This document shows positions 24,566 to 34,269 of a stretch of DNA of 64,000 nt, piece after piece. Within the stretch, counting starts at the first letter, position 1. Each line of letters opens with the position of its first letter. The DNA comes from Paludibacteraceae bacterium. GTDB lineage: Bacteria; Bacteroidota; Bacteroidia; Bacteroidales; Paludibacteraceae. The notes beneath the pieces are model-generated. The model saw only the letters and a list, made by a program, of their open reading frames with translations. It was not told the origin of the DNA and did not search any database. The position numbers were made by a program, and so were the translations under genes. The stretch lies in assembly GCA_031292565.1 (NCBI GenBank), contig JARLGW010000011.1:124001-188000 (forward strand), read 5' to 3'.

Positions 24566-25501
24566 TTAGAATGTACTGAAATATCTAGGCGAACGAATGC
24601 GCCTTCCTGATAGAGATACAAAATCATAACGCAAAATTATTTCATGCGAACCATAATTGTATTTTGCTGTATTGTTTACAAAAGACCAGTCGAAGGAGTA
24701 CCCAACTGTAAGCTGATCGGTAATGCCAACTCTGGCAAGCAAACCTATTGCATCGCCACTACGCCCCATCACACCTAAAGAGAAACGTTCAAGGTAAAGA
24801 ACTTCAGCCGTTACATCCGCTTCAATAGTAGCAGCCTTTGTTATCTTTATAAAGCTGGTTGGCTTTAACTCCCAATCGGGATGCAGCCGGATTAACCCTC
24901 CTGAGATTAAATAATAATGGCGTTGCTCTGTAGAAAGTTTTGTGCTGATATTATCGTAACTATATCCATTCTGAAACAGCTTAGGGGTAGATATCCCGGC
25001 ATAAAAACTTGGTTTGGAATAGTAAATACCAAAACCCACATTAGGTAAAATAGAGTTGTCGGCTGTTTGTGCTGATACATCGGTATTGTCGGTCGATTTA
25101 AGACCATTCAAGTCAATTGCATATGTGTTTAAGCCAAGTTTTAAGCCAAAAGCCAATTTTGATCTTTTACTTAATTTTACTCTATAAGCATAGTCTAAAA
25201 AAAATGAGGTGTTATTAACCGGCCCAATCTTATCGTTAAGCACTGATAAACCTAAATTCACCCCATCCCGGTAGCATGGCGAATGAACCGTTATGGTTTG
25301 AGTAACAGGTGCACCGGGGAAACTCACCCATTGAGAGCGGTGTAAAGCCGTAATTGTTAGCGCATCCCTACTACCTGCATAGGCCGGATTTATGGCTAGC
25401 GTATTGTACATGTAATGTGTAAACATGGCTTCTTGCTGCGCAAAACCTGTTGATGCTATCAATAGTAATATTAAAAGTATATAGATTGTTTTCTTCTTCA
25501 T
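24566..25501 (-). CDS. PorP/SprF-family outer-membrane protein (T9SS partner)
   Basis: 311 residues with a signal peptide (TIYILLILLLIASTGFAQ) and the family opening EAMFTHYMYNTLAINPAYAGSRDALTITALHRSQW (in two blocks), followed by beta-barrel repeats ending in a C-terminal aromatic. PorP/SprF proteins sit in the outer membrane and hold or help export individual T9SS substrates that carry type B C-terminal domains. It begins directly after the stop of the giant type B protein gene upstream, so the two are almost certainly an operon and a substrate-partner pair. Confidence 0.92.
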   Translation of the reverse strand: MKKKTIYILLILLLIASTGFAQQEAMFTHYMYNTLAINPAYAGSRDALTITALHRSQWVSFPGAPVTQTITVHSPCYRDGVNLGLSVLNDKIGPVNNTSFFLDYAYRVKLSKRSKLAFGLKLGLNTYAIDLNGLKSTDNTDVSAQTADNSILPNVGFGIYYSKPSFYAGISTPKLFQNGYSYDNISTKLSTEQRHYYLISGGLIRLHPDWELKPTSFIKITKAATIEADVTAEVLYLERFSLGVMGRSGDAIGLLARVGITDQLTVGYSFDWSFVNNTAKYNYGSHEIILRYDFVSLSGRRIRSPRYFSTF

Positions 25502-28500
25502 TTATTTATTTAAATAGATGTATCCTTTTATTGTTTCGGATCCGTCGCCTAAGTTTAATATATAGAAATAAGTCCCCACGGGAAGTGAATTACCGCCAAC
25601 TTTCGGGCCGAAGTAGTTTTTACCATCCCATTCGTTCATGTATGGTTTGCCTTCGTACACTTTATTGCCCCAGCGATTGAAAATCAAAATGTGATTGAGG
25701 GGATAGCGGTCGATGTTTTTTATCTTGAATACCTCATTTTTGTTATCACCGTTGGGCGTAAATACTTCGGGAATGACTACGGCTGGCGATAGTACCGTGA
25801 GCTGTAAATACACCGTGCTGTCGCAGCCGAAACGATTTTTCAGCCGAAACGATTCGTCTTTCTCGCCGATGTCGTTTTGCACGGGGAACGTGAAGCCGTT
25901 TTTGTTGTAGCTTTCTCCTTGGAAAATACTATCAGTCAGAGTCGTTCGGTCGGGTGAAATAACGGTAACATGTAGCGTAACAAGGCTGTCGCAAGTAGTT
26001 TTTGCAGTAAAATGTTTGGCGTAATAACCGCTTTCGGAGTAAGTCTTTCCGTTGAAAACAACACTTTCTCCCTCACAAATAAATTGTTCGAGTAGCGTGT
26101 TGCCGGGAGGGTGGTTCACTGTAAGGCGCAGGGCGAATTTGTAAGAGCAGTTGTTTTTCCTTTTTGACTTAAAATAAACGCCGCTCGGCGTACCTTCGGT
26201 AAAGAGGCTATCCTGCCATAGGAACGGAAATTGGTTATCGCAAATCACCATCGTGTCTTCAATAACAGAATTTTCGGCAATGATTTGCAGGGTGAGGTTG
26301 GCTGTGCTGTCGCAACCGCCATTTGCCGCAGGAAATGGTCCTGATGAAAAATGATACAACCCTGTTGCCAAATTTGCCGTGGCGATAGGTTGTTTGTATT
26401 CTTTACCACCGTCATAATTCGTGCCTTGACAAATTAAATCTTCGTAGTAAACTATAATTTTGTCAACAGGTTTCACGGTAATGCTATCGAAAATGCGGCA
26501 GCCAAGTCCCGAAATTTCGAGTGAGAACGTAGCTGGTTGGAGTATTGGAGGGGTTACGATTTGTCGGTTACTCGACGAAAAACCATTGCTACCAGTCCAT
26601 TGGTACGACACTTGGTTGGTTGTGCCAATCATTTTCCCCTGCAAATACGCCACGCTGCCGGTACACACACTGTGGTCGCCAAAAACAGCATCGGTGGTAA
26701 TAACTGGCGATAGGGGTATGGCAACGCCAAAACTAGACCGACATTGGTCTTCCACCCGCACATAAAATTTGGCAGAAGAAACCTTAACATCGTTGAAAAC
26801 ACCCGTGTAGTTACTGCCAATGAGTTTCCCGTTCGTATCATCTCCGCTGTACAAATCGTAGCGGTATGGTGGCACACCGGAGCCGTCTTTGGCAATTACC
26901 GTTACGTTGCCGCGAATAGTGGAGCCACGAGAATCGGCACAAAGATAGCCGTAGTAGTTGTCGAACGACAGGGTTTGTATCACATAGTCTATCGTGTCGG
27001 TACATATAGTACATGCAGCAAAGGTTGAGTCGGGTTCATTACCGCCCGAAGGGCTACAAAACGACTGCACGATGTACCTTCCCGGTTTGGTTATTAACAG
27101 CGAATCGCTGTTGCACAACCCAAAGGAAGCCTTGCCTCCATTTATTTCGTAACCCGTGATGTTACCCGAACTCACCCTGAATTTTGTTGGTGCAGGTTTC
27201 TTGTTCCCGTCATCGCCAAATGCCCACGAAAGTACCTGTGCGCTGGGATAGTAATTTGTTCCCTGGCAAGTTTTTTTTGTGGTGAAAGATAATTTTTTAC
27301 TGATAGCGTAGCGCGAAAAATTGATGGGAATGTCTTCCGTCAGGGTAGTGGTGGTATCCGTGCCATTAAGGTTACGCCATTTGACGGTGAATTTATAATT
27401 TCCGTAACGAAACAGATTGTCGAAGTTTACATTTACTGATGATCCACAACTGGCTGAATTATATGTGCTTTGTGAAATATTAAAATCAGAAAAGCTATTC
27501 GGTGTGAAATTCCATTTTTTGCTTGCCACATCGTAACTTGTCGTGAAGTGGTAGCCGTTGGGCGTTTGGGTCATATCTATCGTAGCACCGTTGGGAATAT
27601 TGCTACAATCCACATTCAAAAATACGCTGCCTACTGGTATTCCCGTGCAAGCGGTGTCTCCAGTAACAATGTGTCCAACTTTCCATATCAACCGCTCTGG
27701 CGGCGTAGGTGTAGGTGGTTGGGGTTTGGGCGGAATGGGAACTATCGTGTCCAATTGCACACGGCCTGCCGCATCGGTCAGTTGAATGTGTATTTGGTTT
27801 CCATAGAATATGTCGGAAAGTGTGTATTCTGACGATTTGTACGACAACGACGAGGAGTTGATGCTCTCGCTATACGAATATAGTGGATAATTCAAATTTG
27901 TCCATTTGTAGGTGATTGGCAGCGTGTATCCATCGCATAGGTTAAAATCCATTGTCACCTGCCATTTGTCGTATAGCGTCGGGTTTGGAGTACCTCCGTT
28001 GCAGGGACAAAAATCAGAGGTTCCCGTGCCTGGTATAGGTATCAGCGACACAGAAGGGCTGAGTTTCTTTTTGCAGGGGCCCGGTGGCTGCGGAGGGGGC
28101 GGGGTGGGTATCAGCACATCCGCGGTGCAAACGGGGTACGAAGTGCAATCTTTCACTCGCAGCTCGAATTTGTATTTCTTGCCCTGCACTGATGCGAGGC
28201 TCGCTACCGTAGCCGCTTCGCCCGTAGAAAAAGGTTTCCACGCACTCCACGAATTGCCTTCCAGTGCAAAGCGATATTCGAGCCATTGGCTGGAAAAATT
28301 ATCGTATTTCACATTGTTGAAAAATCCGTTTACTAAGCTGAAAAAAACTTGGTTATTACTGTACGTAACGTATGTGACAAAATTCGGTACGCAACTAAAA
28401 TTCACATCATTAACCAAGATTGGATCGGCAAGCGTGATTTGGTAGCCACACGAGTCGGTAACGATGAAGGTGTATGAACCTATGCCCAGTTGTTCAATAT

Positions 28501-29107
28501 TGTAGTAGTCACGGTAGTCTTCGGTCAGTGGGTCGGTACCGCTGAACATACGGGAGTTGAAAACATCGCTGCGCAGCAACACTCCGTTTTTAAAAATCTG
28601 CACCGTGTAGGGGAATTTACCCTGTACTATTTCGAGCTGAACCCGTCCCGTTGGTTTGCAGTTGAGCGAAGGCCGGGTGCCCTGCATCATCAGGTTGGTG
28701 CCAAGCGTTTGGAAAACAGCTAGTTCTAGGTATGGGTTGGCTTCCACTTTAAAATCGGCAATACTGCCATTAATTTCGCTGTGCGACCCTATCCAAATCG
28801 AATAATCGAGCGAATACGTGCCCGCCGGATAGCCTTCGAGTACAAAAACAGAGTCGGCGCGCATATCGGCAATTGTAAAGTCGTGCTGTTTGTAGCTTTT
28901 GCCATTTTTTTGCACGTTGAAACTTATCTGGTCGCTTGCCTCCAACACTCCTAAATCGGCTCCACTGAGCTTGACGAAGATTTTACCATCGGTATAACAG
29001 TTTGTTTTTTGCGTAGAAACAGTTACTTGTATATCATAACTTGCAGCGTTTACCACAATGGAACTACAACACAATAACATGAGGAACATGAAAATTTTTC
29101 GCAGCAT
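25502..29107 (-). CDS. Giant T9SS type B cell-surface protein
   Basis: 1201 residues. A signal peptide (LRKIFMFLMLLCCSSIVVNAA) is followed by many Ig-like or fibronectin-like beta domains with paired cysteines and a proline-rich linker near residue 340 (PTPPPPQPPGP). The last ~90 residues are a gliding-motility-associated (CHU_C) type B sorting domain: IPEVFTPNGDNKNEVFKI...ILIFNRWGNKVYEG...EWDGK...LPVGTYFYIL...GYIYL. Predicted to be exported by the type IX system and kept on or released from the surface; adhesion is a reasonable guess. The PorP/SprF gene follows without a gap. No enzymatic domain was recognised. Confidence 0.9.
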   Translation of the reverse strand: MLRKIFMFLMLLCCSSIVVNAASYDIQVTVSTQKTNCYTDGKIFVKLSGADLGVLEASDQISFNVQKNGKSYKQHDFTIADMRADSVFVLEGYPAGTYSLDYSIWIGSHSEINGSIADFKVEANPYLELAVFQTLGTNLMMQGTRPSLNCKPTGRVQLEIVQGKFPYTVQIFKNGVLLRSDVFNSRMFSGTDPLTEDYRDYYNIEQLGIGSYTFIVTDSCGYQITLADPILVNDVNFSCVPNFVTYVTYSNNQVFFSLVNGFFNNVKYDNFSSQWLEYRFALEGNSWSAWKPFSTGEAATVASLASVQGKKYKFELRVKDCTSYPVCTADVLIPTPPPPQPPGPCKKKLSPSVSLIPIPGTGTSDFCPCNGGTPNPTLYDKWQVTMDFNLCDGYTLPITYKWTNLNYPLYSYSESINSSSLSYKSSEYTLSDIFYGNQIHIQLTDAAGRVQLDTIVPIPPKPQPPTPTPPERLIWKVGHIVTGDTACTGIPVGSVFLNVDCSNIPNGATIDMTQTPNGYHFTTSYDVASKKWNFTPNSFSDFNISQSTYNSASCGSSVNVNFDNLFRYGNYKFTVKWRNLNGTDTTTTLTEDIPINFSRYAISKKLSFTTKKTCQGTNYYPSAQVLSWAFGDDGNKKPAPTKFRVSSGNITGYEINGGKASFGLCNSDSLLITKPGRYIVQSFCSPSGGNEPDSTFAACTICTDTIDYVIQTLSFDNYYGYLCADSRGSTIRGNVTVIAKDGSGVPPYRYDLYSGDDTNGKLIGSNYTGVFNDVKVSSAKFYVRVEDQCRSSFGVAIPLSPVITTDAVFGDHSVCTGSVAYLQGKMIGTTNQVSYQWTGSNGFSSSNRQIVTPPILQPATFSLEISGLGCRIFDSITVKPVDKIIVYYEDLICQGTNYDGGKEYKQPIATANLATGLYHFSSGPFPAANGGCDSTANLTLQIIAENSVIEDTMVICDNQFPFLWQDSLFTEGTPSGVYFKSKRKNNCSYKFALRLTVNHPPGNTLLEQFICEGESVVFNGKTYSESGYYAKHFTAKTTCDSLVTLHVTVISPDRTTLTDSIFQGESYNKNGFTFPVQNDIGEKDESFRLKNRFGCDSTVYLQLTVLSPAVVIPEVFTPNGDNKNEVFKIKNIDRYPLNHILIFNRWGNKVYEGKPYMNEWDGKNYFGPKVGGNSLPVGTYFYILNLGDGSETIKGYIYLNK

Positions 29108-29472
29108 AAAAACAGTTTTTAATTGAAACAGCAGTTCCTGAAATAATATTTTAAACAGGATAAACAGCTACATTTTTAGATAGTTATTTACCTGTTTAAA
29201 AGAAAGATAAAATTTTAGGATTGACGTATTTATTGTTATAATCTTAAAAACAGATACCAATAGCAAACAAATCCCTAAAAAATACCCACACTAGGAAAGT
29301 TTTGCGAACGGTGCTAACCTATTTTTCTCCAAAAATAAATATTTTATTCTTTTTAATTGCTAAAATCTGATTTTATTTTAAGAACTGTTTTGAGATTGAT
29401 CCACATTCTTTTCTCTTTTCTCCCAATAAGTTCCGTCCTTTTTTTATTTTTGTATAAAATAAGAAACATGGT
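29108..29472. other. Divergent promoter region, otherwise empty
   Basis: A/T-rich gap between the divergent type B protein gene and the Nramp gene. It contains the Nramp -7 box at 29445-29452; no gene, repeat or hairpin of note was seen. Confidence 0.5.
29445..29452 (+). promoter_or_regulatory. Candidate -7 box for the Nramp gene
   Basis: TATTTTTG fits TAnnTTTG, 20 bases before the start codon at 29473. Confidence 0.5.
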
Positions 29473-30744
29473 ATGCGCAAACTGATAAGCTACATAAAAG
29501 CCCGCATGGAGCAGGCTGAACACAAACCCAGGCTGGGCGGCTTGGATATATTGAAGTACATCGGGCCGGGGCTACTGGTCACGGTGGGCTTTATCGACCC
29601 CGGTAACTGGGCGTCCAACATTGCCGCCGGATCGGAGTTTGGCTACACCCTGCTGTGGATGGTTACGCTATCCACCTTTATGCTTATCGTGTTGCAGCAC
29701 AACGTGGCGCACCTCGGTATCGCCACCGGGCTTTGCCTCTCCGAAGCCGCCACGGAGTATATGCCCAAAGCTGTGTCGCGTGGTGTGCTTATCACCGCCA
29801 TGTTTGCCTCCGTGTCTACCTCGCTGGCGGAAATTCTGGGTGGTGCCATTGCGTTGAACATGCTGTTTGAAGTTCCGCTTATATTAGGGGCTTTGCTCAC
29901 GATGGTATTTGTGGGCGTTATGCTTTTCACGAACACGTATACTAAAGTGGAGCGGAGCATCATTGCTTTTGTATCCATTATCGGGCTGTCGTTTATCTAC
30001 GAATTGTCGCTGGTGGATATTGATTGGCCGCAAGCCATGGTGGGGTGGGTGAAGCCCGTTATCCCCAACGGCTCCATATTGATAGTGATGAGTGTACTGG
30101 GGGCGGTGGTGATGCCGCACAACCTGTTTCTGCACTCGGAGGTGATACAGAGTCGCCAATGGAACCTGGAAGACGAAAAGATTATACACAAGCAATTGAA
30201 GTACGAGTTTTTCGACACACTGCTGTCCATGATCGTGGGTTGGGTGATTAATAGCGCGATGATTTTGCTTGCCGCCACGGCTTTTTACAATAACAAGATG
30301 CACGTTACCGAACTGCCCCAGGCGGCTAATTTATTAATCCCCTTGCTGGGCAAAAGCGCATCGGTGGTTTTCGCTGTGGCGTTGTTGCTTTCGGGCATCT
30401 CATCCACCACCACCTCGGCTATGGCGGGCGGTAGCATTTTCGCGGGTATATACAAGGAGCCGTTCGACATCAAGGACAACCATTCACGGCTGGGCGTGTG
30501 TATCTCGTTGGTCGTTGCCTTCGTTATTATCCTGTTTATTCGCGATGCCTTTAAGGGGCTGGTAATTTCGCAAATGGTGTTGAGCATCCAGTTGCCCATT
30601 ACCGTTTTCGCGCAGATATATCTCACCTCGTCCACCAAAGTGATGGGTAAATATGTGAACAGGAAACGAACCACTGCCTTGCTATTGATTATAGCGGCCG
30701 TGCTCACATACCTCAACGTGTTGCTGTTTATGAGTTTCTTTTGA
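29473..30744 (+). CDS. Nramp-family divalent metal transporter
   Basis: Inner-membrane proton-coupled importer of Mn2+/Fe2+, 423 residues with about eleven membrane helices. The first-helix metal motif is intact (GPGLLVTVGFIDPGNWASNIAAG, Asp and Asn of DPGN), and the sixth-helix motif reads GAVVMPHNLFLHS with the metal-coordinating Met and the following His. FASVSTSLAEILGGAIAL and LLSGISSTTTSAMAGG are other conserved helices. The start codon at 29473 (ATG in GGTATGCGC) gives a short cytosolic N-terminus. Monocistronic, convergent with rfbD. No Fur or MntR site was recognised. Confidence 0.93.
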   Translation: MRKLISYIKARMEQAEHKPRLGGLDILKYIGPGLLVTVGFIDPGNWASNIAAGSEFGYTLLWMVTLSTFMLIVLQHNVAHLGIATGLCLSEAATEYMPKAVSRGVLITAMFASVSTSLAEILGGAIALNMLFEVPLILGALLTMVFVGVMLFTNTYTKVERSIIAFVSIIGLSFIYELSLVDIDWPQAMVGWVKPVIPNGSILIVMSVLGAVVMPHNLFLHSEVIQSRQWNLEDEKIIHKQLKYEFFDTLLSMIVGWVINSAMILLAATAFYNNKMHVTELPQAANLLIPLLGKSASVVFAVALLLSGISSTTTSAMAGGSIFAGIYKEPFDIKDNHSRLGVCISLVVAFVIILFIRDAFKGLVISQMVLSIQLPITVFAQIYLTSSTKVMGKYVNRKRTTALLLIIAAVLTYLNVLLFMSFF

Positions 30745-30824
30745 TAGTTTCTCAGTTTTAGTTGTGCAACAGTCCCTTTAACCGGAGGAAAAAAAGGAAT
30801 GATAACATGCCGGAAATCTGTAAG

Positions 30825-30854
30825 AAAAAAAGGAGCCGTTAAGCTCCTTTTTTT
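30825..30854. terminator. Bidirectional terminator overlapping the rfbD stop codon
   Basis: A 12-bp stem, AAAAAAAGGAGC/GCTCCTTTTTTT, with a 6-base loop. The loop and 3' arm encode the last codons and stop of rfbD. It serves both rfbD (minus) and the Nramp gene (plus). Confidence 0.75.
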
Positions 30855-31705
30855 AGTATATCCAAGCACCGTTGCAGGCTTTCCTCCCAATGGGGGATGT
30901 CGATGCCGTACACGGTTTTTATTTTTGCTTTATTCAGCACGCTGTAAAACGGACGAGGCGTTTTGTCAGGGTAATCCTTCGTCTCCAACGGACTTACCTT
31001 ACAGGTAGTGATACCCCATAGTTTATGAATGGATTTGGTGAAATCGTACCAACTGCACACGCCCTCGTCGGAGAAATGATAAATACCCGTTTCAAATTTC
31101 CCGCTAGCTATTATTTGCATAATGGCGAAAGCAAGATCGGCAGCATAGGTGGGTGTACCTATTTGGTCGAAAATAACGGTTAATGCCTCACGTTCTTTGC
31201 CCAATTTAATCATTGTCTTTACGAAGTTGTTTCCAAAGCTGGAATACAACCATGAAGTGCGCAGGATAACACTTTCGGCACCCGTGGCAGCCAACGCGGC
31301 TTCGCCTTCGGCTTTGGTTTTTCCATACTTGGAATTGGGGCAGATAGCATCTTCCTCGGTGTAAGGCAAGTGTCCGGTACCGTCGAACACGTAGTCGGTA
31401 GACACGTGTACCACCTTCGCACCCGTTTTTTTAGCAGCAAAGCCGATGTTACCCACTGCATCACGATTGATAGCGGTGCTCAACGCTATATCGGTTTCGG
31501 CCTTGGTTACGGCGGTATAGGCTGCACAGTTTACAATATAATCGGGCTTGTTGGCCTCCACGAAAGCTACCACGGCTTCGCGATTGCAAATATCCAACTC
31601 GGCCACATCGGTAAATAGATATTCAAACTGAGGGTATTGAGTGGAGAGCACACGCATCTCGTTGCCCAACTGTCCGTTTGAACCTGTAACTAATATCTTT
31701 TTCAT
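30839..31705 (-). CDS. rfbD: dTDP-4-dehydrorhamnose reductase
   Basis: Last step of dTDP-L-rhamnose synthesis, NAD(P)H-dependent reduction of the 4-keto sugar. 288 residues of the extended short-chain dehydrogenase fold: ILVTGSNGQLGNEMR (cofactor loop), VNCAAYTAVTKAETD, VHVSTDYVFDGTG, and the catalytic YGKTKAEGE (Tyr-x-x-x-Lys). The C-terminal RPFYSVLNKAKIKTVYG is typical. Translationally coupled to rfbC (overlap near 31702). Rhamnose here probably feeds surface polysaccharide or lipopolysaccharide. Confidence 0.95.
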   Translation of the reverse strand: MKKILVTGSNGQLGNEMRVLSTQYPQFEYLFTDVAELDICNREAVVAFVEANKPDYIVNCAAYTAVTKAETDIALSTAINRDAVGNIGFAAKKTGAKVVHVSTDYVFDGTGHLPYTEEDAICPNSKYGKTKAEGEAALAATGAESVILRTSWLYSSFGNNFVKTMIKLGKEREALTVIFDQIGTPTYAADLAFAIMQIIASGKFETGIYHFSDEGVCSWYDFTKSIHKLWGITTCKVSPLETKDYPDKTPRPFYSVLNKAKIKTVYGIDIPHWEESLQRCLDILKKGA

Positions 31706-32262
31706 TTTGAGTAGGTGAAATTTGTTTCAGCATCAGCCAGTAACGGATGCTTTGTGTCTTTATCCGAAATCACCGCTTTGTCAGCCGGAATTTTCCAATC
31801 GATATTTAATGCCGGGTCGGTGTGCAAAATACCTCTGTCCAATGCAGGTGTATAGAAGTTATCACATTTGTAGCTAAAGATAGCGGTTTCGCTCAACACG
31901 GAAAAGCCATGTGCAAACCCTTGTGGAATAAGAAACTGCAAATGATTCTCGTCCGACAGCTCCACACCTACCCATTTACCAAACGTGGGCGAACCTTTGC
32001 GCAAATCCACAGCCACATCATAAACGGTACCCACGATAACCGAAACCAATTTGGATTGGCTGGCGGGGTTGAGCTGGTAATGCAACCCCCGTATCACACC
32101 GTAAGAAGATTTGGAACGATTGTCCTGACAAAATTTAATATTGATACCGTTATCCTTAAATGTCTGTTCGTTGTACGCTTCTGTAAAATAGCCGCGTGCA
32201 TCTTCAAACACTTTGCTTTTAATAATAACCAAATCGGGTATCTCGGTTTTTATAACTTCCAT
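31702..32262 (-). CDS. rfbC: dTDP-4-dehydrorhamnose 3,5-epimerase
   Basis: Cupin-fold epimerase, third step of dTDP-L-rhamnose synthesis. 186 residues. Motifs: VFEDARGYFTEAYNEQTF, FCQDNRSKSSYGVIRGLHYQ (catalytic His in GLHYQ), VGTVYDVAVDLRKGSPTFGKW, FLIPQGFAHGFSVLSETA and the C-terminal WKIPADKAVISDKD. The frame is open to 32481 but the extra N-terminus is unlike any epimerase; the ATG at 32262 overlaps the rfbA stop by one base and begins with the family start. Confidence 0.95.
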   Translation of the reverse strand: MEVIKTEIPDLVIIKSKVFEDARGYFTEAYNEQTFKDNGINIKFCQDNRSKSSYGVIRGLHYQLNPASQSKLVSVIVGTVYDVAVDLRKGSPTFGKWVGVELSDENHLQFLIPQGFAHGFSVLSETAIFSYKCDNFYTPALDRGILHTDPALNIDWKIPADKAVISDKDTKHPLLADAETNFTYSK

Positions 32263-33140
32263 TAATGTATATTTTTTTCGTTTGCTATCTTTATCATGTA
32301 TTGGCCGTATTGGTTTTTCTTCAACGGTTCGGCAAGTTGCAACAGTTTTTCTTTGGTAATATAGCCCTTGCGGAAAGCAATTTCCTCCAGACAAGCCACT
32401 TGCAAGCCCTGGCGGTTTTGGATGGTGGAAATAAAGTTGGAAGCTTCCAGCAGGCTGTCGTGCGTACCGGTGTCCAGCCACGCCATGCCCCGGCCTAATA
32501 GTTCAACAGACAGACGGCCTTCGTTCAAGTAAAGGCGATTCAAGTCGGTAATTTCCAGTTCGCCACGTTTGGAAGGTTTTAAGCCTTTTGCTTTTTTCAC
32601 CACGTCGTTGCCGTAAAAATACAACCCGGTTACCGCCCAGTTTGATTTTGGCTCCAATGGTTTTTCTTCCAGGCTCAACACCTTACCAGTTGCATCAAAT
32701 TCGGCCACGCCGTAACGTTCGGGGTCGTTAACATAATAACCGAAAACCGTGGCGCCATCCGTAATTTGAAAAGCCTTGGATAAATGTTTTGAGAAATCGA
32801 GGCCATAAAAAATATTATCACCTAGCACCATACACACGCTATCATTGCCGATAAACTTTTCGCCAATGATAAATGCCTGCGCCAATCCATCGGGTGATGG
32901 CTGAATGGCATATTCAATATTCAAGCCCAAATCTTCGCCTGTATTGAAAAGATTTTCATACAAATGAATATCCTGAGGGGTGGATATAATCAAAATATCT
33001 TTGATACCGGCAAGCATAAGTACCGACAAGGGATAGTAAATCATCGGTTTATCATAAACCGGAACTATTTGTTTGGAAATACTTTTGGTAATGGGATACA
33101 AACGCGTACCGGAACCACCGGCCAAAATAATGCCTTTCAT
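32262..33140 (-). CDS. rfbA: Glucose-1-phosphate thymidylyltransferase
   Basis: Makes dTDP-glucose from dTTP and glucose 1-phosphate, first step of dTDP-rhamnose synthesis. 292 residues, normal length. Motifs: [20 protein letters not shown] (nucleotide-binding), [61 protein letters not shown] and [17 protein letters not shown]. First gene of an rfbA-rfbC-rfbD operon; rfbB, the 4,6-dehydratase that acts second, is not in this window and must lie elsewhere. Confidence 0.97.
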   Translation of the reverse strand: MKGIILAGGSGTRLYPITKSISKQIVPVYDKPMIYYPLSVLMLAGIKDILIISTPQDIHLYENLFNTGEDLGLNIEYAIQPSPDGLAQAFIIGEKFIGNDSVCMVLGDNIFYGLDFSKHLSKAFQITDGATVFGYYVNDPERYGVAEFDATGKVLSLEEKPLEPKSNWAVTGLYFYGNDVVKKAKGLKPSKRGELEITDLNRLYLNEGRLSVELLGRGMAWLDTGTHDSLLEASNFISTIQNRQGLQVACLEEIAFRKGYITKEKLLQLAEPLKKNQYGQYMIKIANEKNIH

Positions 33141-33193
33141 AAATTATCGTGTTTAAATGTTTCTTTTTGAAAAGTGTGACAAATATACAGAAT

Positions 33194-33745
33194 TTAGTCT
33201 AAATCGAGCTTTAATGTGCCTTCTTTATATTGCTTATATTTGGAAGAAAGTTGCGCCAAAAACTTAGTAATCACATCCAGTGCCTTTTGAGTGCCTTCCG
33301 TGATGTCTTTGTGTTGAAGTTTCAGCATCAAAATGCCATACAGAAAATTTAATGCCACTTCAATATCATGTACGCCTTGAGTATCCTGCTTGGTTTTCAG
33401 CTCGGTAATAAAAGGTAACGCTTTGTAGAAAGACGCTGTATATTCCTGATATTCGTGACTAAACAATAGTTGTTTATGCAAATCGGCAAGATCAATAATC
33501 GTATTTTTGTTGATTTGAAGATGCCCTGCCTCCTGCACGTTTTCCGAACGCATCATTTCAATCAGGCTCTCGTACCAGTCGGTCAACTCAGTTTCTTTTG
33601 CCTTATCCAACTGAAACTTTGAAACAATATTTTCTTTTATTAAGTCAATATCCAGCTTGTAGGCACGGATAATGTCTTCAATCTGCCACATGTAGAGCAC
33701 ATATTCGGCAATATTTTCTTTCTTCTTTTGGGAGGCTATAAACAT
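33194..33745 (-). CDS. DUF4924 family protein
   Basis: 183 residues, helical and cytosolic, of a family restricted to Bacteroidota and of unknown function. It opens FIASQKKKENIAEYVLYMWQIEDIIRA and contains TDWYESLIEMM and ALPFITELK blocks. It lies 13 bases downstream of the hslR-like gene in the same direction, an order (rplY, pth, hslR, DUF4924) shared with other Bacteroidales, suggesting a translation-related or RNA-related role (inference). Confidence 0.85.
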   Translation of the reverse strand: MFIASQKKKENIAEYVLYMWQIEDIIRAYKLDIDLIKENIVSKFQLDKAKETELTDWYESLIEMMRSENVQEAGHLQINKNTIIDLADLHKQLLFSHEYQEYTASFYKALPFITELKTKQDTQGVHDIEVALNFLYGILMLKLQHKDITEGTQKALDVITKFLAQLSSKYKQYKEGTLKLDLD

Positions 33746-33758
33746 AATGTATAGAATT

Positions 33759-34196
33759 TTAAGAATTTAGGTCTTCTTCATCCGAAAAATCAAAATCCCA
33801 TTCATCATCCACGTAGGTGGGCTCAACATAAGAGTCCAACTCCCGCCGATCTTTTTTGGTAGGTCGGCCTAATCCTTTCGCCCGATTAAGGTCACCCGTG
33901 AGTTTCATCAATTCGAGCATTTCCAACTGATCTTTAGCCGTTACGTTCTTCATGAAATTGGGCACTAGCTTCGCACCCATGCGATTCTCGGCCAAGGCCA
34001 GCACTTTGAACGAATAAACAATAGGGGGCTTACGAATGAGCAACACCTCTCCAACCTTCACGTTTCGTGATGGTTTGGCCGCAACGCCGTTGATAGTAAC
34101 CTTGCCTTTTTTGCAAGCTTCGACAGCCAACGAGCGGGTTTTGAACAGGCGCACCGCCCATAGCCATTTATCTATACGTACTTCGGTTTTTGGCAT
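33759..34196 (-). CDS. hslR: S4-domain RNA-binding protein (Hsp15/HslR-like)
   Basis: 145 residues. An S4 RNA-binding domain fills the first half: RIDKWLWAVRLFKTRSLAVEACKKGKVTINGVAAKPSRNVKVGEVL (read in consecutive blocks, residues about 7-52). The C-terminal tail is charged and acidic (DDEWDFDFSDEEDL). The E. coli homologue Hsp15 binds stalled free 50S subunits carrying peptidyl-tRNA and helps recycle them. Co-location with peptidyl-tRNA hydrolase fits this role. Confidence 0.88.
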   Translation of the reverse strand: MPKTEVRIDKWLWAVRLFKTRSLAVEACKKGKVTINGVAAKPSRNVKVGEVLLIRKPPIVYSFKVLALAENRMGAKLVPNFMKNVTAKDQLEMLELMKLTGDLNRAKGLGRPTKKDRRELDSYVEPTYVDDEWDFDFSDEEDLNS

Positions 34197-34269
34197 CGCG
34201 AGTAAATAAAATTAAAGTCATCAACGCAATTAATTTCTATCTTCCGTATTCTACCTTCTTAATTTCTTC

